DNA of 64,000 nt from Aquatica leii. Its lineage: Eukaryota; Arthropoda; Insecta; Coleoptera; Lampyridae. Below the pieces are notes generated by a model that had not been told where the DNA came from, searched no databases, and was given only the letters and a program-made list of their open reading frames with translations. Positions 41,897 through 53,859 of this stretch are shown one piece after another. The stretch spans positions 20,274,354-20,338,353 of the forward strand of contig CM069432.1 of assembly GCA_035610365.1 (NCBI GenBank). The letters are read 5' to 3'. Within the stretch, counting starts at the first letter, position 1, and each line of letters starts with the position of its first letter. The translations under genes were made by a program, and so were the position numbers.

Positions 41897-42861
41897 GTTT
41901 TACAAAGTCACAATTTGCTTGGCCAAATACAATCAATCTTTTACATGATATTTATTAACAACAACAGGCCACTCTAATAAACACGGAGAAAAGACCAACG
42001 TTGGTTTTTGGAAGGAATCAAAACAGCGTGTAGAAAAGCAATCAAGAAAATTAATAATATAGTTAAAGTAATCCATCTCTAAGTGGAAAAATTGTAATAA
42101 AATATGATATTTTCTTTAAGTCAATCCACAATTATATTTTGATTATAAAACTAGTTTCGACAATTTAAATTGTCATCATCAGTTACACTAAAAGCAAATG
42201 AATTAAAGCTGTGCGACCCACAAAGTACTATTAACATAAAAATACTTTTTATACTCTCATTTTTACAGATGAAGATGTTCTCGATATTGGAGATGCTTTA
42301 GTTTAAAATTATCTTCATAATGATATATAGGAATTTGATTTTTGTTCAATAATAAAGAAAATAGGTTAAATCCTGTTTTTTAAGTTATTATTGTTGTTTT
42401 TTAAATTTGATTTTTTACAAGCCATGCTTTCAATGTACACTAGGAAATATTAAAATTATAAAGCTTCAACTTGTTTTGTTTTTGTGTAATGAATAATTTT
42501 ATATTAGTTTATAAGGGTTGAGATAAGAAAATTACAATAATTTCTGTATTTATCATTGGATGTTTACCAAAAACTGTCACTACCACCGTGTATTATGGCA
42601 CTTACGTAATCAATTTTTAAAATTGCGAAAACGTGAGCGGATTTAAAAAAAATTGGATTTTAATTGTAATACTTTTCCATCAAATTCAGTCTTTACCTGA
42701 GTTTTGTTAATCGTTTATTTTTTGTGCCTCGTCATTCTTATTCTACTGGTTTCAAAATTAGTTGAAAATCGGAATGCTGTTATTTAATTTGCCTGTTATA
42801 CATTAAAGCGACTTTTTGCTAGGGTACTGCACAGCCTTAACAAAAATAAATTAAACATTTA
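41897..42861. other. Non-coding stretch beside the PLE pair
   Basis: AT-rich without ORFs. The one notable item is the hammerhead-like core at 42154-42182. Confidence 0.4.
42154..42182 (-). ncRNA. Hammerhead ribozyme-like core with perfect stem II
   Basis: Minus strand: CTGATGA, then a self-complementary stretch TGACAATTTAAATTGTC that forms a stem of up to 7 pairs, then GAAAC and TAG. Of the motifs in this window this is the cleanest CUGAUGA-stem II-GAAA match. It lies downstream, in sense orientation, of the minus-strand PLE copy (42862-45075), possibly in its terminal repeat. Confidence 0.45.
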
Positions 42862-45075
42862 AAAGAGCTTACAAGTTATAACAAATTATAAAAATTGAAT
42901 GACAAACGTCAACATTGAAACTGACATTAAATACATAGCCATAGCTGATATGAAAAGAAAAATGAAAAATGTAAATTAAGATTTATTATTAAGAAGAGAA
43001 ATACTTAAATCAAGAATTTCATTAAGACAATTATCTGAATTTTCATTATAAAGACTATGAATTTCAAGATGATTAAAAAAAGAACTTTGTTATAAAAATG
43101 AAGAAATTTAACATTAAGGTTAGAAGAAAAAGAATGACCAGTAGATAAAATATGATTTGAAGAACAAGTGTTTGATATACCAGAATTTAAATACCTTTTT
43201 AAAAATTAATATGTTCTTTTAATCCTGTTTTAAACTTTCTACCAGTTTGTCCTATATAAGAACAATTGCAAGAAAAGCGAGAAATTTTGTACACACCTGA
43301 TTTATCTAAAGAAGAAACAGAATAATTATTATTAACAATAAAATATTTTGAATTACGATTAATACAAAAAGAAATAGATATATTATAATTTTTTTAATAA
43401 TTTTTAAGAAAAAGAGAACAAGAATTAATATAAGGCATAGAACGATAGATAGTAGCATTATCCGATTTATTTTGAGAAATTTTTTTAAAGAAATGGTATA
43501 AACGAACTTTACAAAATAATATTGTTTAAAATATGAAAAGGATAACCATTGTTATAGGCTAATTGTTTAATAGTATCAAATTCTTTATTAAAACCAGGCT
43601 TGGAAAGAGGAATAGAAAAGATTAAATAATTATAAGGATGATTAGAGTAAAAGGGAAGTAGGTTTACGATAGATTTCAAAACTAAATTTCTCATTCGTAA
43701 AAAAAGAAGAACTAAATATAGAAGGGAGTTGTTACATTCAATTTCATAAGTAAAATGAATATTAGAATGAATAGAATTAATGAAAAAAGTACAATACAAT
43801 CATCAACATATCTAAACCAAACACTAATCATATTAGAAAAAGAAGAATTAGAAAGGATTTTATTTTCAATATTATTCATGAATATTTCATCAGCAAGTGG
43901 TGAAATATTAGATCCCATAGCTAAACCAGATGATTGAGAATAGAAATTATTAAATTTTAAAAAAGTTTTGTTTAAAACCAAATCGAGCAACTGGCAAGTA
44001 TTCAGAGAACCATTAGAAAAAAAGCAAATTACAAATAAGAATAGATGAAGAAGGAAAAGGAAATGTTTTAATCTTAAAAGCAAGGTCAGAAGAATTGAGT
44101 ATAGAATATTGATTATTAAATTACAATAAGTTCTTATAATATTATTAAGCCAGGGAGCAAGTTTAGAGACAGGAGATTTGCAAAAAGAAACAACAGGTCG
44201 AATTGGAATAGAAAATTTATGTATTTTTGGTAGACCATAAAGAAGAGGTGTTGAGGGATTCATAAGTTTAAAATGATATATATTTCCATTTTCAAGAGAA
44301 TTAAAAGTTAAATTACACGAATGAGACCTAAAAAAAAGATAAACAAAAACCAGAAATAAGATCTTTGAAAAGTACTTTAAAATCATCTCTACTAATAAAA
44401 TCTTCAACTTTATTGACATAATCAAAACGAGAAAGAATAACAATGCAATTACCCTTATCAGCTTTTGAAACAATAACATGATTAGATTTAATTTTGGCTC
44501 TTAATAATGAACAAGTTTTATAAATTGAATTAAATTTAGGATTATATTTGGCATTATCTAAAAATTTCTTTAATTTATTATGAATTTCATATCTAATTTC
44601 GTTACCATTAGGTAAATCTAAAGAATGAGTTATGCTTTCACAACAAACTGCTCAAGTTTCAATATGTTTTTTAGTAATAATAACCGGTAAATTGTATTTA
44701 AGGCCTAAATTCAACAAAAACTGTTCTTGGGAATTAAATGAAACATTACTTAAATTAAGAATCCGAGAGTCAAAGCTGTGACGTAAATCAAAATTAGTAC
44801 AAGTATTAGAATCACTAGATGAAGATGTAGAAAGAGAAGGAATATGAAAATTGCTATTATGAGATGAAAAATTATAATATGGAGGTGAATGAAATGAAAC
44901 TGGCGGTAAATTGCGTAGATTTATGAGTTTCTTACAATGATTAGAATCTCTAATACTAAAGTTTAAGTAATCAAGCTCACATTTGTGTAATACAGAAGAA
45001 TATAAAGATTGATATTTATGTTATTAAGTTCTTTGTGCAGTGATTTTATTTCTTCATTCATTCATGTTCTTCTTC
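42862..45075 (-). mobile_element. Penelope-like element, copy B (minus strand)
   Basis: N-terminus near 45071 (NEEIKSLHKELNN, then LYSSVLHKCELDYLNFSIRD and LINLRNLPPVSFHSPPYYN, about 44970-44850), RT at 44479-43509 and a GIY-YIG end near 43300-43190 (SGVYKISRFSCNCSYIGQTG). Its 3' end (TACAAGTTATAAC at 42868) matches the 3' end of copy C at about 50725. Numerous frame breaks; dead. Confidence 0.78.
43509..44479 (-). pseudogene. PLE copy B reverse transcriptase
   Basis: Two overlapping frames. 44479-43712: TPLLYGLPKIHK, IPIRPVVSFCKSPVSKLAPW, FYSQSSGLAMGSNISPLADE, WFRYVDDCIVLF (Y-V-D-D catalytic box). 43799-43509: LRMRNLVLKSIVN (decayed start), then FYSNHPYNYLIFSIPLSKPG and YNNGYPFHI. These are diagnostic PLE RT motifs (Y-G-L-P-K-I-H-K and S-G-L-A-M-G-S). 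Frameshifts at about 43770 and beyond. Confidence 0.82.
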
Positions 45076-47153
45076 CAGCTTCTAAAGCTTTACCGGACTG
45101 TTTTGTGTTAACATTGGTCTTAATTGAAACAAATTTCGGGATAAGATGCTCTTTTAAACAAGTTTGGACAAACCATATTTTTAAATTAGTATGTTTGTAT
45201 GTATGAGTAGGTAATCGAATTTGTTCCGATCTTTGTAAGAAACTCATTAATCTACGCAATTTACAGCCGGTTTCATTTCATTCACCATCATATTGTTACA
45301 AATTTTATTATTAAAACTAATTTATTGAAACTACTAAAATTATGTACACGTTTAACTAACCAAACTAATTAATTCTAAAGATATTTAATAAAAACACTTA
45401 CAGTATAATTTATATATAGCGCTATCACTGACACGAAGATAAGATACGACTTATTTATTTAGACTTGAGCAATCTTCTTAACACTTCTGTATTCGTATTA
45501 CGGAAATAACCGACCTACGATTTGTTTCTTCGGTATTTATACATTGTGACAAAACGTTTCCGTATGTTCTGCATCCTTCGGTGAACGTTCTAGAAAACCT
45601 CGCGAAGGCTCTCGAAGCTGCGAATAACTTCTCGAACGTTTCAATATTATAATTTTTAATCTCATAATAGCAATTTTCATATTCCTTCTGTTTCTACATC
45701 TTCATCTAGTAATTCTAATACTTGTACTAATTTTGATTTATGCCACAGCTTTCCCTCTCGGATTTAAGTAATGTTTCTTTTAACTCCCAAGAACTGTTTT
45801 TGTTAAATTGAGGCTTTAAATACATTTTGCCGGTTATTACTAAAAAGCATATTGAAACTTTAGCTGTTTGTTGTAAAAACATAACTCATTCTTCAGATTT
45901 ACCTAATAGTAACAAAATTAGAAATTAAATTCACAATAAATTCAAGAAATTTTTAGGTAACGCCAAATGTAATCCTAAATTTAATTCAATTTATAACTAG
46001 TCCATTATTAAGTTCCAAAATTAAATCTAACCATCTTATTGTTTCAAAAGCTGATAAGGGTAATTGCATTGTTATTCTTTCTCGTTTTGATTATGTTAAT
46101 AAAGTTGAAGATTTTATTAGTAGAGATGATTTTAAAGTACTTTTCAAAGATCCCATTTCTGGTTTTTGCTCGTCTTTTCTTTCATGTCTTCATTCGTGTA
46201 ATGTAACTTTAATTCTCTCGAAAATAGAAATATACATCATTTTAAACTTATGAATCCCTCAACACCTCTTCTTTATGGTTTACCAAAAATTACATAAACT
46301 TTCTATCTCATAATTCGACGTGTTGTTTCTTTTTGCAATTCTCCTGTGTCTAAACTTGCTCATTGACTTAACAATATTATAAAAACTTATTCTAATTTTA
46401 CTAATCAATGTTCTATACTTAATCCTCCTGACCTTGCTTCTAAGATTAAAACATTTCATTTTCCTTCTTCATCTATTCTTGTCTTTCTTTTGATGTCAAT
46501 ATTTTTCCATCTATTCCTCCAGACGAATGTATTTTTCTTATTCGTAATTTGCTTTTTTCTAATGGTTCTCTGGATACTTAGCAGATCTTAGATATTTGTT
46601 CTTTGCTCGATTTCGTTTTTAAACATTTTTTAAAAAATTTAATAATAATTTCTATTTTCAATCATCTGGTTTAGCTATGGGATCTAATATTTCACCTCTC
46701 GCTGCTAAAATCTTCATAAATACTATTGAAAATAAAATCGTTTCTAATTCTTCTTTTTCTAATATGATTAGTTTTTGGTTTAGATATGTTGATGACTGAA
46801 TTGTTCTCTTTAATGGTTTTTTAGATGATCTAAATAATTTTAATAATATAATTAGTTCCATTCATCCTAATATTCTTCCATATTTAGATTTTCTTCTTTT
46901 ACGTGAGAATGAGAAATTTAGTTTTGAAATCTATCGTAAACCAACTTATACTGATTGTTTACTTCCCTTTTACTTTAATCATCCTTATAATTTTAAAATT
47001 GCTTCTTTTCGTTCATTATTTAATCGTCTCTTTTCTATTCCTTTTACTAAATCTAGTTTTAACAAATAATTTGATACTATTAAACAATTAGTTTATAACA
47101 ATGGTTACCCTTTTCATATTTTAATCAATGTTATTTTGTATAGTTTGTTTATA
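45076..47153 (+). mobile_element. Penelope-like element, copy C (plus strand), 5' part with RT
   Basis: Inverted relative to copy B and clearly the same family. CKKLINLRNLQPVSFHSPSY at about 45225-45290, interrupted by the solo LTR, then decayed N-region to 46200 and RT pieces: PLLYGLPKI, SGLAMGSNISPLAA (46664-46705), FWFRYVDD followed at once by a TGA (46798-46800), IYRKPTYTDCLLPFYFN, NGYPFHILIN. It is cut at 47153 by the LINE and resumes at 50077. Confidence 0.78.
45294..45643 (-). repeat. Solo LTR of the Gypsy-2 group inside PLE copy C
   Basis: 350 bp, TGAAACGTTCGAGAAGTTAT ... TTTGTAACA on the minus strand, flanked by ATAT (45290-45293 and 45644-45647). The PLE sequence on both sides is contiguous when compared with copy B (44840-44940), proving insertion. 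Diverged from the solo LTR at 23520, so a different subfamily. Confidence 0.85.
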
Positions 47154-47246
47154 TATATATATATATATTATCAATAACCTTTTACCCTAAGGTGTAAGGT
47201 GGTTTTACATTATTATCTTATAATAATATTGTTACTATGTTACATT

Positions 47247-48494
47247 TTATTTTATTATTTCATTTGCATGCACAAATTTTGCCCATTCTTTCTTATTTTT
47301 TGCCAACGTTTTTGCTTCTGTCCATGTTTTACCTTTTTCTTGCAGTACTTTACTTATTTCATCGTTCCACGTCTTTCTTGGTCTTCCTTTTGCTTTACTT
47401 CTCTGTATTCCAGCTTCCCATATTTGTTTAACTTGTCGATTGTTTTTCATTCTACACATGTGTCCAAACCATTTCAATTTCTGTTTTTCTACAAATTTAA
47501 TAATATGTTCAGCTCCTAGTTCGTCTCTTACTACGTCATTCTTTATTCTATCTCTTCTAGTTATTCCTTTTACTTTTCTCAAATATTTCATATCGATTGC
47601 TTGAATTTTGCTTTTCATTGCTTTTGTTAAAATCCAACTCTCACTTCCGTACGTTAGTATTGGTCTAAAAATTGTTTTATATATTGTCATTTTTGTTGTT
47701 ATGGCTACTTCTTTTTTTCCTATAAATGCCTTGCTTAAGCTGTGGTATATTTTTGCTGCGTTTCCAATCCTTTCATTTATTTCATTTTCCATATTTCCTT
47801 CTCTATCTATTATCACTCCTAAATATTTGAGTACATCAACTTGCTCTATTTTTGTTTGGTTTATTTCTAATTGGACATTTTTGTTTTCTTTGCCTATCAC
47901 CATTATTTTTGTTTTTTCTGTATTTATTTTCATATTTCTTTTGGATAGTTCTTCTTTCCATATTTGTAAATTTTTCTGTAGGTCTTTTTTTTTCCCTGCG
48001 CATAACATTACGTCGTCGGCAAAAGCACATTCTGATACGTTTACCGGTATTAATTTGTTGAATCCTATGTGTAGCTTTTTGGTTTTCTGTGATGTGGCTT
48101 TGATTATATCGTCCATTATTATTATGAATAAGGTCGGGCTCAACACTCCACCTTGCCTTAAACCATCATTAATTTCAAAGATTTCCGAATGTGCATTATT
48201 TTTTCTCACGTAACTCTTATTGTTTTCATACAAACTTTTGATCCCTTTTATTAATTTTGGATTTACATTTCTTTTTCTTAGACTATTCCATACTTCTTTT
48301 TGCGTTACCTTGTCAAAAGCTTTTTCAACGTCTAGGAAAGCTATATATACTTCTGAATTTTTTATTATGTTTTTCTCTATCATTTGTTTTATACTGAGAT
48401 GTGGTCCTGTACGCTCCTCCCTTTTCTGAAACCACTTTGTGCTTCTGCTAAGTTTTCTTCTACTTGATAACTCAAACTTTTGTCTAATACACAT
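47247..48494 (-). pseudogene. LINE reverse transcriptase and C-terminus
   Basis: After a broken stretch (DWKIGIILPVFKKGDSRECA, NYRGLSVVSKVYE, out of frame, about 48575-48450) the ORF gives VYIAFLDVEKAFDKVTQ, GLRQGGVLSPTLFIIIMDD, ECAFADDVMLCA (F-A-D-D box), LKYLGVIID, TYGSESWILT, RKVKGITRRDRI, and the tail GRPRKTWNDEISKVLQEKG, KKEWAKFVHA. Order and tail are those of the RTE-like 'craniofacial development protein 2-like' LINEs common in insects. Confidence 0.86.
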
Positions 48495-48631
48495 TCATAC
48501 ACCTTCGATACCACACTTAAGCCTCTGTAGTTTGCACACTCTCTGCTGTCGCCCTTTTTGAATACTGGTAATATGATTCCTATCTTCCAATCGTCAGGTA
48601 TTTGTCTTGTGTGCCACGCATCATTTAAAAT

Positions 48632-50047
48632 TTATGTTAGTGCTTCTATTGCTTTTTTCCTTAAAATTTTCAGCATATCTGCATTTATTTTGTCATGACC
48701 TGCCGATTTTCCTTTTTTCATACTTTTAATTGCTTGTGCTACTTTTTCTGTTTTTATATTATTTTCGTCTTCGTCTTGTGAGTAGTTTGGTTCTTGATAG
48801 TTTCTAGGATTGTTTTGTTTGTCGGTATTGTGGAGTTTCCAGAAGTATTCTTTCCATCTTTTCATGATTTCTTTTTCTTCCGTTACTACTTTGTTGTCTT
48901 TTGTTTTTAATTGTTTTAATGTATACCTATTTTCTTTTCTTAGATTTTTTAGAATTTTGTAAAATAGCTTTTGGTTTCTTTGGCTGTCTGTTTCTAATTT
49001 TTTTCCGAAATCTTCCCATGCTTCTTGTTTAGCTTGTAGTACCATTTCCTTTACTTTAATTCGTTGTTGCTTGTACACTGTGTAATTTTCTTTGGTTTTA
49101 TTGGTCAGGTATAAGTTCCATTTTTTTTTCTTGTTTTTGACTTGGTCTTTGATTTCTTGATTCCACCATCTAGTTTGTTTCTTGTTTTTGTTTATTGTTA
49201 TAGTTCCACAATTTTCTTTCGCTGTTGTTAAAATCGTTTGTTTGAATTGATACCATCTTTGTTCTAGATTTAGGTCTTTCCACTTTTCCATGTCTTTTTC
49301 CATCTTTTTTTCTGTTTCTTCTCTAAACTTCTTAGCTGTTTCTGGTTCTTGTAGTTTATATGTCTTAATTACTTCATTATCCTTTGTTTTTTTTTGCCTC
49401 ATTGATTTAAGGTTTTCTTTTTTTTGTGTGCGTAGTCTAACTTTTGCTACTATAAGGTAATGGTCGCTATAAATTTCTGGTCCTCGTCTCACTTTGACAT
49501 CAACAATTTCTTTCCTATATGGTCTGTTGATAAGAATATAATCTATTATGGACTTTTCGTTTCTACTTTTTACTTCTCTTGTGTATTTATGTATATTCTT
49601 ATGAGGATAAAATGTATTTGTTACTATTAAGTTATCTTCTACACAGTAGTTTATTAGCCTTTCCCCATTTTTGTTTCTGTGTTCTTCTCCGTATTGTCCA
49701 ATCACATCGGCTGTCACGTTGTTTCTTCTTCCAACACGGCTGTTGAAGTCTCCTAATATTATTACTCTGCCATTTAGGTTTTCTACTACTTCTGTCATTT
49801 TTTCCCAGAATTCGTCTTTCTTATTTGTTGTTTCGTCTTGGCTAGGGCCATATGTTATTATCATGGTTGTTTTGCTCTGTTGGTTTAGTTGTAGTTCTAT
49901 TTGTAGTATATTTTTTGATATATATTTCCATTTCTTTATATTTTTCGCCTGTTCTTTTTTTATTAAACATCCTACTCCTTCTGCTGCTCTTTGTTCTGCT
50001 GTTACTCCGCTATAAAATAATACGTGTCCTTTTTCTAATTTTATCAT
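48632..50047 (-). pseudogene. LINE endonuclease and linker to RT
   Basis: 471 codons. EEP endonuclease from its middle: YGPSQDETT, VIILGDFNSRVG (G-D-F-N), NTFYPHKNIHKYT, SIIDYILINR and the final SDHYLIVAKVRL (S-D-H). A long Lys/Gln-rich linker (WWNQEIKDQVKNKKKKWNLY, NQKLFYKILKNLR) follows, then the RT entry KSMKKGKSAGHDKINADMLK. N-terminal endonuclease residues absent because of 5' truncation. Stop at 48632 splits it from the RT. Confidence 0.85.
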
Positions 50048-50076
50048 TCCTTGTCCTTTCTTTTTAGTTTCGGTAA

Positions 50077-50727
50077 TTGTTTATACCATTTCTTTAAAAA
50101 ATATTCTCAAAATAAATCGGATAATGCTACTATCCATTGTTCTATGCCTTATATTAATTCTTGTTTTCTTAAAAATTATTATAAACGGTATAATACTTCT
50201 ATTTTATTTTCTACTACTCGTAAGTTTATTGTTAATAATAAAGATTCTGTTTCTTCTTTAGATAAATCTGATGTAAATAAAATTTCTTGCTCTTCTTGCA
50301 ATTGTTCTTATGTAGGACAAACTAGTAGAAAGTTTAAAACAAGATTAAAAGAACATATTTATTCTATTAAAGGTATTTAAATTCTGGTACATACAAACGC
50401 TTGTACTTCTTTCGCTAATTATATTTTATCTACTAGTCGCATTCTTTTTCTTCTGGCCTTAATCGCCTTAATGTTAAATTTCTTCAATTTTGTAACAAAA
50501 GTTCTTTTCTTAATCATCTTGAAATTCATCGTCTTTATTATGAAAATTCAGATAATTGTTTAAATGAAATTCTTGATTTAAATATTTCTCCGCTTCTTAA
50601 TAATAATAAATTTTAATTTACTTTTTTCATTTTCCTTTTCATATTTAACGTTAGTTTCAATTTGAAATTTTTAATTTGTTGACGTTTGTCATTCAATTTT
50701 TATAATTTGATATAACTTGTAAGTTAA
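50077..50727 (+). mobile_element. PLE copy C, 3' part with GIY-YIG domain
   Basis: Continues from 47153: HFFKKYSQNKSDNATIHCSM, PYINSCFLKNYYKRYNTSI, then DVNKISCSSCNCSYVGQTS, RKFKTRLKEHIYSIKG (GIY-YIG; 50265-50380), and after a frame change HSFSSGLNRLNVKFLQFCN-like sequence. The 3' end with GTTGACGTTTGTCATTC (about 50678-50694) matches copy B inverted at 42898-42914. Confidence 0.8.
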
Positions 50728-51059
50728 AAAATATTCATTCTTTTTAAATGGAGATTTTTTTGAAGGTTTTGTATTATTTATGTGCAATAAAAGTATGTAA
50801 ACTTTATTATTTCTGCTACCTCGAAATCATCTTATTTCGGATATCTTTAAGATGTCTGGCTTAGTTGTCTGTAAGATAATCAATTTTGTGTCCTTTTGCT
50901 TTCCCTAAGATGTTCATAGGATATTGGTTGACATTCCTCGTATATTCACTAGTATGAGATATCAGTAGATTCTTCTAAAAGAACAGATCAGTACACAAAC
51001 AAGACAAAAAATCAAATATAAAAGCAAAAAATAATATGAAAAAAAACCAAAATAACGAC
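50728..51059. other. No recognisable gene
   Basis: Short AT-rich spacer; may include the start of the BEL-3 5' LTR, which I could not delimit. Confidence 0.4.
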
Positions 51060-51271
51060 TTAAATAGACACCATTTTGTTAACAAAATAATTAAATTTGT
51101 TGTTTAAATTAGTTTGGTGGTTTGAGGGTAAGAGGTAGAATTTGTATGTTTTATATTCTTAAGTTAGCATTCGACATTCAACGTGTAACGTTATTAAAAT
51201 ACAGTCCATATTCTATCAAACGTTTTATTTTTATTAAAACCACTGATACCATTAAGATTCATATTTTACAT
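51060..51271 (+). repeat. BEL-3 5' LTR (right part)
   Basis: GAGGGTAAGAGGTAGAATTT ... CATATTTTACA, matching 52670-52790. Left boundary not determined. Directly followed by TTTTTGGTCCTTCGAACCAG, the BEL-type primer site (about 51272-51291). Confidence 0.6.
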
Positions 51272-51568
51272 TTTTGGTCCTTCGAACCAGATGGAATAAA
51301 CATAGATGATTTTCGTCGTTATTTATCTTTCTGCGTTTAAGGCGAGTGCAATCCTTTTATTTGATTTTCCTAACTTAACCGTTTCAATCGATGCTTTGAA
51401 ATTATATAAAGCAATAATCTAAACAAAAATTGAATTGAGCTGACTAATAAACTACTTGTAAGTGCATAATCAAAAACTATATAACATTATACTCATTTAT
51501 TTTTTATAAACTCGTATTGTAATTCGTTATTCACGTTTTGCAATGACTACTACTAGGCAAATTATATA

Positions 51569-52518
51569 ATGGGCGATTTACCAAAATTACGTGTAACTCA
51601 AACCCGACCGTTTGAAAACTGCAGAGTAGATTATTGTGGCCGGTTAACTTACGTGATCAAAAAACCAGAAATTTTAAATTGACTAACGCGTATAGTGTGT
51701 TCGTGTGCTTTGCCACTAAGGCCATACATTTAGATATAGTAACCGATCTCACTACCGAATGTTTCATTGCTTACTTGCTAAGATTTATGTCGACGAGTGG
51801 AAAATGCTCGAACATTTATTCTGACAATGGTGCAAACTTTGTCGGAGCCAATAATGAGTTTAAAAAGGTTTTATTAAAAACCACCAAAGTTAAATTACCT
51901 ACAGAACTAAGTCAGAAAGAGATAAATTGGCATTTTATTCCTCCCAGATCACCTCATTCTGGGGGGCTTTGGGAGGCAGGCGTAAAATCGACTAAATTAC
52001 ACATAAAACGAGTTATCGGAAATTACAGCTTAACTTATGAAGAATTTGGTACTACACTTGCATTGATTGAAGCATGTTTGCATCCTATTTCTAACGACCC
52101 TACCGACTATAGCCCTTTAACCCCTGGGCACTTTTTAATTGGTCAGCCATTGACAGCACTCGCTTCACAAGACATATCCAAGTATTCGAGTTGTTCTCTA
52201 ACTCGGTTTAGATGCTGTCAGCAAATGCAACAACATATTTGGAAGCGGTGGTCGAAATAGTATATATCCGAGCTCCAAACCCGAAGCAAATGGAAGCAAT
52301 AGTCCCACACGTTATTGAAACCAGGTGTCTTAGTTGTCATAAAGGATGACAATTTACCCCCTTTAAAATGGAGCCAAGGTCGCACTATAGAGCTTCATCC
52401 CGGTTCTGATGGTGTTTCAAGAGTCGTCACAGTCACAACTGCGAGTGGAATATATAAACGATCTAATGTAAAAATGTGCGTTTTACCAATAAGTGGCACT
52501 GAAGTGTTGAAATCTTAA
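51569..52518 (+). pseudogene. BEL-3 integrase
   Basis: MGDLPKLRVTQTRPFENCRV, then a frameshift in VDYCGP, and a long frame (51634-52260): NAYSVFVCFATKAIHLDIVT, YSDNGANFVGANNEFKKVL (second Asp), PPRSPHSGGLWEAGVKSTKL (catalytic Glu), PLTPGHFLIGQPLTAL. After two stops near 52258 and 52302 the C-terminus continues in the same frame: DDNLPPLKWSQGRTIELHPG, SDGVSRVVTV, GIYKRSNVKMCVLP. This is the standard BEL integrase end. Core residues survive but the element is dead. Confidence 0.88.
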
Positions 52519-52554
52519 GCTTACTGTTGTTAAAGCTTTCAAGGTGGGCGGCTA

Positions 52555-52800
52555 TGTTTATAACTATTCGTAAAATTACATTTTACTTATAATTTTGTTA
52601 CGTACTGTACTTGTAAATGTTAGAACTGCTTTTTTGTTACAAACTTATCTCAGGTAGTAACCCTTTTTGAGGGTAAGTGGTAGAATTTGTAAGTTTTATA
52701 TTCGTAAGTTAGCATTCAACATGTAATAACGTTATTAAAATACAGTCCATAAACTAGTGATACCAGATACCATTAGGATTAATATCCTAAATTACCTACT
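52555..52800 (+). repeat. BEL-3 3' LTR
   Basis: Starts TGTTTATAACTATTCG after the G-rich AAGGTGGGCGGCTA (polypurine-like). Similar to the LTR start at 14334. Right end approximate. Confidence 0.6.
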
Positions 52801-53815
52801 TGAAATATAAAAGTTTTCACGTTTAAAAAAAATCAAATAGGGATTTGGGTTCCGGTACCGGTTCCGGACATTAAATAAACATAACTGCTATTTTGGTCAA
52901 ATTACAGTTTCTTACATTGTGACATAAACTGTACGCCATTTTCTGATACTATCGTATTGTAATTACCGATTTTTTGTAATTAATTTGTATAACGCCCATG
53001 CAATCAAAAAATAGTGTAAACGCAAATCTCTCAATTAAGCTTTAACAAATTACTAAATGAAACTTAATATAAAGTTATTTTTTGCTGACGTTGAGGTTCA
53101 CATACTACTCAAATTCAATACGAACAAAGTACTCGTGGTTATACGGACGTAAGTTACACAGGTAACCTAATAACGTAAAAGTAATGTAATAAAAACGCAT
53201 TTGCCACAAACACATTAATTTTCAAGTACAAATCCTTTCTATATAAGCCCGCTCTTTACTTAAAATACATAAAGCGGTGTTTTAAAACTCTTCGCTAGAT
53301 GGCAGAGCTCAATAACTAAAATTTGAGTTCGAATTACGGAAACACCTTGTACAATTCAAATATGGTATAAAACCTAAAGAAATTTAAAAAAAATCTGACC
53401 TTAGAGCTGAGTAGATCATAAATAAGCTGTGTGTTTTCTAGGAGAATTCTGACGCTGTTTCAAAACACCGTTAAAAACTAAGAAGCTAAAATAATAAAAA
53501 CTAAGATAAAGATGGCTTCGATAAGTTACGTACCTGCGATAATTCGCAACTTAAGTGAAAATTGTGCCACCAAACGTGGTAGTTACTCTTTTCCGTTCAG
53601 TCATATATAAAATTACATTACGGAATTTATGAAACTAAGGATTATATTTAAAATATCCTAAAAACTTCTGAAGCCAAGAACAAGAACGCTTCATAAAACA
53701 AAAACATAACAATGATAAATAGCGTTAAATAACGGCCTTCTCGATTTTTTATTTTAAAAAACTAAAGCGCGAGTATAGTTGGTTGCCTAACCTACAGGAA
53801 ATAAGTAAAAATACA
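52801..53815. other. No recognisable gene
   Basis: AT-rich intergenic DNA between BEL-3 and the 3' end of GTF3C1. No ORF or repeat recognised. Confidence 0.5.
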
Positions 53816-53820
53816 AGTTT

Positions 53821-53826
53821 TTTATT
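53821..53826 (-). terminator. GTF3C1 polyadenylation signal
   Basis: AATAAA on the minus strand about 35 bases after the stop codon at 53860-53862. Confidence 0.6.
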
Positions 53827-53859
53827 TAATTATCAATAACAAAATTACAATAAAAAGTT

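Larger units (their letters stand above)
47154..50076 (-). mobile_element. RTE-like LINE, 5' truncated, with 9-bp target duplication
   Basis: Direct repeats TTGTTTATA at 47145-47153 and 50077-50085 bracket the element, and the flanks join into uninterrupted PLE sequence. The 3' end (left) is a TA microsatellite. The 5' end enters inside the endonuclease, so the first catalytic part is missing. Two long ORFs remain. Confidence 0.88.
51060..52800 (+). mobile_element. Internally deleted BEL/Pao element, 'BEL-3'
   Basis: 5' LTR end near 51271, primer site, leader with a gag start of eight codons (ATG at 51543), then a direct jump into integrase at 51569, and a 3' LTR from 52555. Protease, RT and RNase H are gone. 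LTR pieces match each other (GAGGGTAAG-AGGTAGAATTTG, AACGTTATTAAAATACAG). Confidence 0.75.
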
